Assembly: GCF_003289625.1 (NCBI RefSeq)
Contig: NZ_QMBN01000003.1
Location: forward strand, 340,034 to 404,033
Length of the DNA: 64,000 bases
Source of the DNA: Microbacterium sp. SMR1
GTDB lineage: Bacteria > Actinomycetota > Actinomycetes > Actinomycetales > Microbacteriaceae
Direction: 5' to 3'
The notes below the pieces were generated by a model that was given only the letters and a program-made list of their open reading frames with translations, was not told where the DNA came from and searched no databases. This document shows positions 46,808 through 53,723 of this stretch, piece by piece; position 1 is the stretch's first letter, and the number at the start of each line of letters is the position of its first letter. Made by a program: the position numbers and the translations under genes.

Positions 46808-47320
46808 ATGAGCGGCTTCTTCTACAACGACGAGCGTCAGCGCGCGACCAGCGCGCTCGAAGCGTTGCGCCTTTACCAGGCAGCCGAGGCGGCGATGCGA
46901 CGCCGCACGCGCGAGTCGATGTCGATGGGCGAGAACGAGCTGCTGGTCATCCGGCAGCTCCTGCGCGCGCAGTCGCGCAACGTTCCCGTGAAGCCGGGCG
47001 ACGTCGCGAAATACCTCGGCATCTCGTCGGCCAGCACGACGAGCCTCCTCGACCGCCTCGAGTCCGCCGGCTACCTCCGTCGCGTGCCGCATCCGAGCGA
47101 CCGGCGCAGCGTCTACCTCGAACCGACGGAACGCGCAGACGACGAGGTCCGTTCCACGCTGTCGGCCATGCACGACCGTATGCATCAGGTGGCCGACGAG
47201 ACCACACCCGAGGCGACCGCGGCCGTGATCGACTTTCTCTCGCGGATGCAGGATGCGGTCGACTCCGTCGAGCCGGCGCCGAGTCTGCAGCGCCAGCGCG
47301 GAGCAGCGCCCACCGGCTGA
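46808..47320 (+). CDS. MarR-family transcriptional regulator
   Basis: This 170-residue regulator has the MarR winged helix: VKPGDVAKYLGISSASTTSLLDRLE (in part) as the helix-turn-helix near 60-85, and the wing YLRRVPHPSDRRSVYLEPT near 89-107 with the conserved Asp-x-Arg. The flanking helices that form the dimer are present. The ATG at 46808 has GGAGG seven bases upstream, better than a GTG at 46802. It is divergent from the DUF7882-like operon, with a shared operator region between. Confidence 0.9.
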   Translation: MSGFFYNDERQRATSALEALRLYQAAEAAMRRRTRESMSMGENELLVIRQLLRAQSRNVPVKPGDVAKYLGISSASTTSLLDRLESAGYLRRVPHPSDRRSVYLEPTERADDEVRSTLSAMHDRMHQVADETTPEATAAVIDFLSRMQDAVDSVEPAPSLQRQRGAAPTG

Positions 47321-47324
47321 TCCG

Positions 47325-48125
47325 TCAGCTTCGACGCGGCTGGCAGGCGGGGCACCACCACGTGCGTCGTCGTTCCGGATCACCCGCGACCTCGGCCCGC
47401 ACGAGGATGCGGGTCCCGCACCTGAGGCACGGTTTGCCGGCGCGGCCGGCCACCCAATGCGAGATCCCCCGGCGCGCGGCGCCGGTGGTCACCTGATACA
47501 TGCCGGGCGCAGTCGCCGAGAGGCGCAGAGCGCGCGCGGCACGTGCGACGAGCGACTCGATGTCAGCGGCGGCGATGGGGTCGAACGGGTGGACGCCCGA
47601 GAGGAAGGCCAGTTCGTTCACCCAGAGGTTGCCCAGACCCGCCATGTTGCGCTGGTCGAGCAGAGCGCCGACGAACGTGCGATCCGGACGGGCGCCGAGC
47701 CGCCGAACGGCCTCGGCGGCATCCCAGTCGTCGCGCAGCGGGTCCGGCCCCAGGTGACCGAGCGCCGTCGCGACGCCGTTCGCGCGCAGCAGTTCGACGA
47801 CGGGCATGTCGATGCCCCACAGCGTCGCGCCGTCGTCCAACTCGGCTCGCACACGCACGGCCGGCTGCACGCGCACGGGAACGACGCGCCCCGAACGGGT
47901 GACCGTCCACGACCCCTGCATCAGAAGATGCGTGTGGAGTGCGAAACCGGGATCGAGCCAGGTGATCAGATGTTTGCCCCGGGTCTCGAGCCCCGCGATC
48001 CGCCAACCGGCCAGAGATGTCCCGGCCGCCGGGCCGGAGCGCAGCTCTCCGGACGAGATCGTCCGACCCACAACCTGAGGCCGGAGCCGGGCTGCCATGC
48101 GGAAGACGCTGTCACCTTCCGGCAC
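47325..48125 (-). CDS. DNA glycosylase of the Fpg/Nei family (Nei2-like)
   Basis: This 266-residue enzyme removes oxidised bases and nicks the DNA. It begins PEGDSVFRMA after the start Met, where Pro is the catalytic N-terminus and Glu the general acid; the Nei-type PEGD rather than the Fpg PELPEVE indicates an endonuclease VIII-like enzyme. The helix-two-turn-helix has GLGNLWVNEL, and the zinc finger CLRCGTRI-(x)n-WWCPAC is intact. Asn of LGNLWVNE is the conserved DNA contact. The start is GTG with GGGGGAG upstream. It is tail to tail with the MarR gene after four bases. Confidence 0.92.
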   Translation of the reverse strand: MPEGDSVFRMAARLRPQVVGRTISSGELRSGPAAGTSLAGWRIAGLETRGKHLITWLDPGFALHTHLLMQGSWTVTRSGRVVPVRVQPAVRVRAELDDGATLWGIDMPVVELLRANGVATALGHLGPDPLRDDWDAAEAVRRLGARPDRTFVGALLDQRNMAGLGNLWVNELAFLSGVHPFDPIAAADIESLVARAARALRLSATAPGMYQVTTGAARRGISHWVAGRAGKPCLRCGTRILVRAEVAGDPERRRTWWCPACQPRRS

Positions 48126-48242
48126 GGGCTCCCCCGGACATCATGCGGACCTCATTCCTCCAGTCTGCCGCGGGCGCCTAGCCTCAGCTCCGGGAACCGT
48201 CAACTGCTCGAAAAACGCCTCGGATGCGATGACGATGTGGTC

Positions 48243-49079
48243 ATGACTGAGATCACCGCACACAAGGGCCTCTTCAACGACATCGAGCTGCACGTCGACG
48301 ACACCGGCGGATCGGGTCGCCCGGTCGTGCTGATTCACGGTTGGCCGCTGTCGGCCGAATCATGGTCCGAGCAGATCCCCGCGCTCACCGCCGCCGGGTA
48401 CCGCGTCGTCGCCTACGACCGCCGCGGCTTCGGTCGCAGCGACAAGCCGCGCTCCGGCTACGACTACAACACGTTCGCTCAGGATCTCGCATCCGTCCTC
48501 GACACTCTCGACCTGCGCGACGTGACGCTGGTCGGCTTCTCGATGGGAGGCGGCGAGGTCGCCCGCTACATCGCGAACCACGGTCAGGATCGGCTGCGGA
48601 GCGTCGTGTTCGCCGCCGCGGTGCCGCCGTACCTGGCGCAGACGACCGACAACCCCGAGGGTCCGCTCACGCAGGAGGCCGCCGAGGAGATGGAGAACGG
48701 CCTCCGCGCGGATGAAGCGACCTTCTACGACGGCTTCACGACCGGCTTCTTCTCCGTCGACGGCGAGCTCAAGGTCACGGAGGAGCAGCGCCAGGAGGCA
48801 CTCGCGCTCGCGCGCCAGGCCGACCACCACGCGGCACTGAAGTCGATGGAGGCGTGGGCGACGACCGACTTCCGCCGCGATCTGGCCGCGGTGACCGTGC
48901 CCGCGCTGATCATCCACGGCGACGGCGACGGCACCGTCCCCTTCGAAGGCTCGGGCAAGCGAACCCATGAGCAGCTTCCGGGCAGCGAGCTGGCGCTCAT
49001 CGAAGATGCGCCTCACGGCCTCAACGTGAGCCACGCCCGCGAGTTCAACGACGCCCTGCTCGCCTTCCTCGCGAAGTAG
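48243..49079 (+). CDS. Alpha/beta hydrolase (arylesterase/non-heme haloperoxidase type)
   Basis: This 278-residue protein has the alpha/beta hydrolase fold with nucleophile Ser100 in VGFSMGGGE, oxyanion HGWPLSAE (32-39), catalytic Asp in IHGDGDGTVP (near 229) and His in APHGLNVSH (near 257). The block YDRRGFGRSDKP and the Ser-Met-Gly-Gly-Gly-Glu motif match the cofactor-free haloperoxidase/arylesterase group. There is no signal peptide. The substrate is unknown. A TAGCCT box lies at 48179-48184, about 60 bases upstream. Confidence 0.9.
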   Translation: MTEITAHKGLFNDIELHVDDTGGSGRPVVLIHGWPLSAESWSEQIPALTAAGYRVVAYDRRGFGRSDKPRSGYDYNTFAQDLASVLDTLDLRDVTLVGFSMGGGEVARYIANHGQDRLRSVVFAAAVPPYLAQTTDNPEGPLTQEAAEEMENGLRADEATFYDGFTTGFFSVDGELKVTEEQRQEALALARQADHHAALKSMEAWATTDFRRDLAAVTVPALIIHGDGDGTVPFEGSGKRTHEQLPGSELALIEDAPHGLNVSHAREFNDALLAFLAK

Positions 49080-49096
49080 GACTGCTCCGCACGACG

Positions 49097-49135
49097 ACGA
49101 TGGGCCGTCCCGCAGCAGCGGCGACGGCCCATCGT
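49097..49135. terminator. Bidirectional terminator between two convergent genes
   Basis: ACGATGGGCCGTC (49097-49109) and GACGGCCCATCGT (49123-49135) form a perfect 13-bp stem; CCGC/GCGG inside lengthens it. It lies between the convergent hydrolase and pyridoxamine-oxidase-like genes. Confidence 0.75.
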
Positions 49136-49154
49136 GGCGTAGAGGCCCGAAGGC

Positions 49155-49637
49155 TCAGAGGTCCAGCTTCTCGTTGCGGCCCTCGTAGGTCTCACCGGTG
49201 ATCTTCGACTTGATCAGGCCGATGGCGGTCGCGATGCGTCCGCCGGCGCTGCTCCAGTACTCCCCCGAGATCGCGTCGACCCGCAGCAGCGTGATGCGAG
49301 GGTCGTCCGGGCCGTCGGGGAACCAGGCCTCGAGAGTGCTCGACCAGTAGTGTTCGAGGCGAGCGCGGTCGTCGACGATGGTCGCCTCACCGGCGAGCGA
49401 GACCCACGCGTCGTCCTTGCTGAGGGCGACCCCGACGGCGGGCCGCGAGGCCACGTGCGTCGCGACGGACGATCCGCGGTCGACGACGAACCAGAGGTCT
49501 CCGTCGAACTCGGCCTCCTGCACCGTCAGCGGGCGCGCTGTGAGCTTCCCCGATTCGTCGACCGTCGTCACCATGGCGAACCGGAACTCGGGCAGCAGCT
49601 CCGCCAGGATCGCGCGGGGGTCTTCGTTGTCACTCAT
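49155..49637 (-). CDS. Pyridoxamine 5'-phosphate oxidase-like (general stress protein 26) family
   Basis: This 160-residue protein has the split-barrel flavin-binding fold of the GSP26 branch: FAMVTTVDESGKLTARPLTV, LWFVVDRGSSVATHV and AWVSLAGEATIVDDRARL (short pieces) are recognisable. Such proteins bind FMN, FAD or F420, and the family role is not settled. The ATG at 49637 follows GAAGGAGAAAC. The ends of the protein (TYEGRNEKLDL) resemble the C-terminus of B. subtilis YdaG-like proteins. Confidence 0.85.
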   Translation of the reverse strand: MSDNEDPRAILAELLPEFRFAMVTTVDESGKLTARPLTVQEAEFDGDLWFVVDRGSSVATHVASRPAVGVALSKDDAWVSLAGEATIVDDRARLEHYWSSTLEAWFPDGPDDPRITLLRVDAISGEYWSSAGGRIATAIGLIKSKITGETYEGRNEKLDL

Positions 49638-49750
49638 CGTTTCTCCTTCGATCTGGCGTGGTCGTCATCCGTGGGTCCAGGCTCGCACCGGGACCAGCCC
49701 TCGGTCGCCGTCTTGACAGCCGACTCGATGCGCGACAGTCGCGCGACCCC

Positions 49751-49942
49751 TCAACCGCCCGAGGGGTTGTCGAGCGGCTGACCGTCGCCATCGGTCGTCG
49801 TGTCGGCATCTCCGCCATGGCCCTCCGGTGCGGGCTCGTCGGGGGCCGCGCTCGGAGCCCCCGGAAAGGCCGATGCCCCGCCTGTGGCGGTTCCGGTCTC
49901 GATGTCGTCGCCGGGGATGTCGGGACGCTCTCGGTCGCTCAT
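49751..49942 (-). CDS. Small acidic Gly/Asp-rich disordered protein
   Basis: This 63-residue protein begins MSDRERPDIPGDDIETG and continues with Ala/Gly/Pro/Asp-rich sequence ending PLDNPSGG. It has no folded domain. GAGAGGACGA precedes the ATG at 49942. Its composition matches the 70-residue protein at 45700, though the two do not align well. Function is unknown. Confidence 0.55.
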   Translation of the reverse strand: MSDRERPDIPGDDIETGTATGGASAFPGAPSAAPDEPAPEGHGGDADTTTDGDGQPLDNPSGG

Positions 49943-50101
49943 GTGTTCGTCCTCTCGTCGTTGCGTGACCGCGACGCTACGCACCGAGCCGGCGCGGACC
50001 GAGGGTATTGACACACGTGAGGCACGGATCATCCCGCAGGGGGATGCTTCTCAGCCGATCGACCGACGCGACGCAGGGCCACCGCTTCGTAGCGTCGAAC
50101 T

Positions 50102-50281
50102 GTGACCGCCGCTCCCCTCTCTCCCCTCGACCGCATCCACCTCGCCGCCGGCCGCGGTCGCGCCCTGCTCGGCTCGATCCTGGGCAACATCGCCATCCTC
50201 GGCATCATCGCCCTAGCCGCGCTCGTCGTGCCGATCGCCGCCGCTCTCGTCTTCGGTCCCGCGCTCCTCGCTCGGCTGTGA
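50102..50281 (+). CDS. Possible 59-residue membrane protein
   Basis: A short frame from GTG at 50102 encodes a basic start (DRIHLAAGRGRALLGS) and one or two hydrophobic stretches covering about 24-57 (ILGNIAILGIIALAALVVPI and AAALVFGPALL). Third codon positions are nearly all G or C, as in real genes here. TAGCGT (50090-50095) lies exactly six bases before the GTG, the leaderless pattern of this window. Its last 69 bases overlap, on the opposite strand, the C-terminal tail of the exporter gene ending at 50213. No family is recognised. Confidence 0.45.
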   Translation: MTAAPLSPLDRIHLAAGRGRALLGSILGNIAILGIIALAALVVPIAAALVFGPALLARL

Positions 50282-50626
50282 CCCCCGCGCCGCAGTCCTG
50301 CTCGTGGCCGGAACGAGCTTCAAGCCGATGACAGCGACCACGATGCCGGCGATGAAGACCACCTTGCCCGGAGCGAACGCCTCAGCGCCCGTCGCGATCG
50401 ACCAGGTTACGGTCAGCGCCGCACCCACCCCCACCCAGACCGCGTAGGCCGTACCGATCGGAATGTGCTTCATCGCGCGTCCGAGCCCGAGCATGCTGAG
50501 CAGCAGACCGATGGCGAACACGACACTCGGCACGGGGTGGCGTAGCCCGTCCGATTCGCCCAGGGCCGTCGCCCAGACAGCCTCGCAGACCGCGCTGGCG
50601 AGCAGGATCGTCCATGCACGCGTCAT
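50213..50626 (-). CDS. Small multidrug-resistance (SMR) family protein, second of pair, probable guanidinium exporter subunit
   Basis: This 137-residue protein has four membrane helices. The conserved Glu lies at 15 in SAVCEAVWATALGESDG, and IPIGTAYAVWVGVGAALT is the family signature in the second and third helices. The Trp-Ala-x-x-Leu after the Glu fits the Gdx/SugE branch, which exports guanidinium. The last ~27 residues (after GLKLVPATS) are hydrophilic and charged, an extension absent from the partner. The ATG lies one base after the partner's stop. Paired SMR genes such as YkkCD usually work as a heterodimer. Confidence 0.88.
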   Translation of the reverse strand: MTRAWTILLASAVCEAVWATALGESDGLRHPVPSVVFAIGLLLSMLGLGRAMKHIPIGTAYAVWVGVGAALTVTWSIATGAEAFAPGKVVFIAGIVVAVIGLKLVPATSRTAARGSQPSEERGTEDESGGDRHDERG

Positions 50627-50627
50627 G

Positions 50628-50942
50628 TCAGCTCACCACCTTGAGGCCGACGACGCAGGCGACCAGGAGCAGAAGCAGGACGATGCGCGCGGTCGACGCG
50701 CGCTCGCGACGGGTGACCATCGCCCACACGACAGTGAGCGTCGCTCCGACGCCGACCCAGACGGCGTAGGCGGTGCCGGTCGGCAGCTCGGTCATCGCGT
50801 ATGCGAGGCCTGCCATGCTCGCGGCGAGCGCGACGACGAAGAGCGACGCGGGCCGTTTGCGGCGGAATCCCTCGGATGCCGCGAGCGCGGCAGCCCATAC
50901 CGCCTCGAGGACGCCGGCTGCGATCAGGATCACCCATGCCAT
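50628..50942 (-). CDS. Small multidrug-resistance (SMR) family protein, first of pair, probable guanidinium exporter subunit
   Basis: This 104-residue protein has four membrane helices with the conserved Glu13 in GVLEAVWAAALAASEGF and the signature LPTGTAYAVWVGVGATLT. The pattern is Gdx-like. Together with the partner at 50213 it should export guanidinium or, if relaxed in specificity, other small cations, driven by protons. The strong link to guanidine is the riboswitch directly upstream (50956-50996). AGG in GGACAGG, 10 bases before the ATG, is the ribosome binding site and can be masked in a small GACA/TGTC hairpin. Confidence 0.9.
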   Translation of the reverse strand: MAWVILIAAGVLEAVWAAALAASEGFRRKRPASLFVVALAASMAGLAYAMTELPTGTAYAVWVGVGATLTVVWAMVTRRERASTARIVLLLLLVACVVGLKVVS

Positions 50943-50955
50943 GACAGACCTGTCC

Positions 50956-50996
50956 GAGTCAGTCTTGTCCGTTGCGGGTACTGCTCCCTCGTCCGC
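50956..50996 (-). ncRNA. Guanidine-III riboswitch (ykkC-III class)
   Basis: The 41-base element carries the three conserved blocks of this class in order: GGACGAGG, GTACCCG and GGACAAGAC. The helices fit. P1 pairs GCGG (50993-50996) with CCGC (50974-50977). The pseudoknot P2 pairs GAGCA (50982-50986) with TGACTC (50956-50961) with one bulged A. It has the same length as the crystallised Thermobifida element as I recall it. It ends 13 bases before the start of the paired SMR genes, so guanidine binding should act on translation. TACGCT at 51023-51028 is a possible -10 box. Confidence 0.88.
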
Positions 50997-51036
50997 GGGC
51001 CCCGCGTCGGGCCCCGCGACCCAGCGTAGCCGCGGG

Positions 51037-51894
51037 TCAGGGCGCCGGGACGAGGAACAGCGCGTCGAGGAGACCCGGATTGTGCGCGTGGACGAGCACG
51101 CCGAAGACGACCGCGTCGAAGAGAAGGTGCACCGTCACGACGTAGGTGAGCGACCGCGTACGCAGGAAGATGTAGCCCTGCAGGAGCGCGAACGGGATGG
51201 TCAGCACGGGTCCCCAGGCGCGGTACCCGAGCTCCCAGAGGAATGAGACGAACACGATCATCTGCAGGACGTTGGCCGAGACATCGGCGAAGTGCCGCCG
51301 CAGCAGCGCGAAGCAGGTGCAGATGAAGAACAGCTCGTCCCAGATGCCCACGGCGCCGACGCCGACGAAGAGGCGCGCGATGAGGTCGGGGGTGTCGACG
51401 ACGGGCCAGTTCGTGTAGACGCCCGAGGTGATGAAGTAGAAGGGCAGGATCAGCCAGCCGAGCACGAGGACCGCGGCGAGCCAGACCCACTGGAAGGTGG
51501 TCCAGCGCCCTCCGCCGCGCCAGGGGAAGCGAATGGCGTGATCGCGATACACGAAGCGCGAGACGAGGTACGGCAGCAGCACCGCCCCGCCCAGCGCGAG
51601 GGTGAAGCGCAGCATCGCGAGGTTGTCGAGCTCGGCCTTCAGGTCGATGAGGCTCACGACGACGAGACCGAGGGCGATCAGGGAGAGATCGCGCGCCAGC
51701 GAGGGCCGCGTCTCCTCACCCACCCGCCAGCGGTCGACGCCGAGAGCCGAGATGAGCCCCAGGATCAGCAGCGTCCACCCGAGCCAGGGCTGCAGCACCA
51801 CGAAGAACGCTGGCGCCGCCAGACAGACCAGAAGGGCGGGCACGGTGCTCGCCGAGACGACGGGGCGGGCAGCCAGTCCCGGGTGCGTCTTCAC
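51037..51894 (-). CDS. CPBP (CAAX/Abi-type) family membrane protein with altered active-site motifs
   Basis: This 285-residue protein has about eight hydrophobic segments and the CPBP core. The usual catalytic motifs are EExxxR, FxxxH and HxxxN/D. Here they read WDELFFIC (one Glu kept, Arg lost), FVSFLWEL (His replaced by Trp), and HLLFD (intact). It may be a variant glutamic-type intramembrane protease or an inactive relative. The GTG start at 51894 lies close after the trmB stop (15 bases), so it may be cotranscribed with trmB. Confidence 0.75.
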   Translation of the reverse strand: MKTHPGLAARPVVSASTVPALLVCLAAPAFFVVLQPWLGWTLLILGLISALGVDRWRVGEETRPSLARDLSLIALGLVVVSLIDLKAELDNLAMLRFTLALGGAVLLPYLVSRFVYRDHAIRFPWRGGGRWTTFQWVWLAAVLVLGWLILPFYFITSGVYTNWPVVDTPDLIARLFVGVGAVGIWDELFFICTCFALLRRHFADVSANVLQMIVFVSFLWELGYRAWGPVLTIPFALLQGYIFLRTRSLTYVVTVHLLFDAVVFGVLVHAHNPGLLDALFLVPAP

Positions 51895-51909
51895 GGCGTC
51901 CGTCCTCCG

Positions 51910-52659
51910 TCAGACCGCGTCGGTGCGGCGATAGGCGAGATCGCGGATGTCGCGCCCCTTGGCGATGCCCTTCCGCTCGAACGCCGTCATCACGCGACCC
52001 TCGAAGCGCGGCGCCCAGTCGTCCTCGAAGTCCGGGACGAAGCCCGCGGCATCCCCCATCACCTCGCGCATCTGGCGCGCGTAGTCCTCCCAGTCGGTCG
52101 CGAGTCGGAGCACGCCGCCGGGCTTGAGCGCCCGCGCCGCCAGCGGCGTGAAGTCGGGCGAGATGAGGCGCCGCTTCGTGTGACGCGTCTTGTGCCACGG
52201 GTCGGAGAAGAAGATCCAGAGCTCGTCGACGGATGCCGCGGGCAGCAGGTGTTCGAGCACCTCGGGCGCGTTCGCCTCGACGAGGCGGAGGTTCCGGACG
52301 CCCGCACGATCGGCGTCGAGCATGGTGCGGGCGAGCCCCGCCCGGAACACCTCGACTGCCAGGAAGTCCGTCTCCGGCGCGGCCTGCGCAGCCGCGACGA
52401 TCGCGTGCCCCTGGCCCGAGCCGATCTCGACCACGAGCGGCGCGCTGCGACCGAACAGCGCGGCGGGGTCGACCTCCGAGCCCGGCCGGACGCTCAGCAC
52501 AGCCTGATCCCGTTCGACGGGGACGTTGTAGAAGTCGCCGAGCTGGTTCCAGGCGCGCTCCTGTCCGTCGCTCATCCGCCCGCTGCGGCGGGCGAACGAC
52601 ACGGGCCGCTCGCGGTAGCGGGGTTCGTCACCGGTGTCGGGCGCGTCGGTCTGCGGCAT
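51910..52659 (-). CDS. trmB: tRNA (guanosine(46)-N7)-methyltransferase
   Basis: This 249-residue SAM enzyme makes m7G46 in the variable loop of tRNAs. Motif I is VVEIGSGQGHAIV (76-88), FLAVEVFRAGLARTM follows, and FFSDPWHKTRHTKRRL (150-165) is the TrmB catalytic and tRNA-binding block. ATDWEDYARQM (187-197) is also typical. The first ~45 residues are an actinobacterial extension with VSFARRSGRMSDGQERAW, where Arg-rich residues help tRNA binding. The ATG at 52659 gives this family start; longer readings overlap the DUF3097 gene. Confidence 0.95.
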   Translation of the reverse strand: MPQTDAPDTGDEPRYRERPVSFARRSGRMSDGQERAWNQLGDFYNVPVERDQAVLSVRPGSEVDPAALFGRSAPLVVEIGSGQGHAIVAAAQAAPETDFLAVEVFRAGLARTMLDADRAGVRNLRLVEANAPEVLEHLLPAASVDELWIFFSDPWHKTRHTKRRLISPDFTPLAARALKPGGVLRLATDWEDYARQMREVMGDAAGFVPDFEDDWAPRFEGRVMTAFERKGIAKGRDIRDLAYRRTDAV

Positions 52660-52708
52660 GAGTCCAGGGTATCGAGCGACGGGAGGTGCGCCGAGCGGAC
52701 CTGGGGCG

Positions 52709-53542
52709 TCAGGCCGTGACGAAATCGATGAGCTCCTCGACCCGGCCCAGCAGCGCAGGATCCAGATCGCGGTACGTCCGAACCGATCCGAGAATGCGCT
52801 GCCAGGCATGCGCGATGTCGGCCTGGTCCTCGGCGGGCCAGCCGAGCGCCCGGCAGACGCCGGTCTTCCACTCGATGCCGCGCGGCACCTGCGGCCACGC
52901 GCGGATGCCGACGGCCTCGGGGCGCACGCACTGCCAGACGTCGATGTGGGGGTGCCCGACGATCCTGAGGTGGGCACCGTGCGGACCACGCAGGATCTGC
53001 TCCGCGATGCGGCTCTCCTTCGAGCCCGCGACCAGATGGTCCACGAGCACCCCGTAGCGACGCTCGGGAGAGGGCGGCTCGTCTCGGAGGAGGTCCTCCA
53101 GCAGGTCGATCCCCTGCAGGTACTCGACCACGACGCCCTCGACGCGGAGGTCGGCGCCCCAGACCTTCTCGACGAGTTCGGCGTCGTGTCGTCCTTCGAC
53201 CAGGATGCGCGACGCGCGTGCCACGCGCGCCCGTTGCTGCGGCGCGACGAACGACCCCGAAGCGGTACGCAGCCGACCCGCGGGCTGTGCGGCCTTCGGA
53301 GCGACGAGCTTGACGGGCTCGCCGTCGACGAGGAAGCCGCCCCCGAGCGGGAACAGACGCACCTTGCCGAGGCGGTCCTCGAGTTCCACGTTCCCGCCGC
53401 GGACTGCCACGACCGCTCCGCAGTAGCCGTCGGCCGCCACCTCGACGACGAGATCGGGATCGGCGGGCACCTCCGGCACCACCTTGCGTCCGGCATCGCG
53501 CCATCCGGCTGCGAGCACATCGGTGCCGTATCTGTCGTCCAT
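52709..53542 (-). CDS. DUF3097 protein with Toprim-like core
   Basis: This 277-residue actinobacterial protein matches DUF3097. The first part is a small beta-barrel-like domain (about 18-80). The rest resembles a Toprim fold: RILVEGRHDAELVEKVWGA (near 111-129) has the Glu of the first motif, and YGVLVDHLVAGSKESRIA (near 163-180) has the Asp-x-x pattern of the second, as in RNase M5 and OLD nucleases. It could be a nuclease acting on RNA, but this is inference. The ATG at 53542 follows GGGAGGAA. It lies 49 bases upstream of trmB. Confidence 0.85.
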   Translation of the reverse strand: MDDRYGTDVLAAGWRDAGRKVVPEVPADPDLVVEVAADGYCGAVVAVRGGNVELEDRLGKVRLFPLGGGFLVDGEPVKLVAPKAAQPAGRLRTASGSFVAPQQRARVARASRILVEGRHDAELVEKVWGADLRVEGVVVEYLQGIDLLEDLLRDEPPSPERRYGVLVDHLVAGSKESRIAEQILRGPHGAHLRIVGHPHIDVWQCVRPEAVGIRAWPQVPRGIEWKTGVCRALGWPAEDQADIAHAWQRILGSVRTYRDLDPALLGRVEELIDFVTA

Positions 53543-53723
53543 GGTTCCTCCCGCCTCGCGCCCCGTCGGGCCGCGGGTCAGCGTAACCGCGGCCGTTCCC
53601 GTCGCCGGGTATCCGCGCCGCGATTCCGCTGGCCGCTGATTCACAGTCCCGGCATAGGCTCAGGCACGACGCCCTCAATAGAGTGGAGACGAGGCCGGTC
53701 CTCCGACCTCGGAAGGGGAACGG

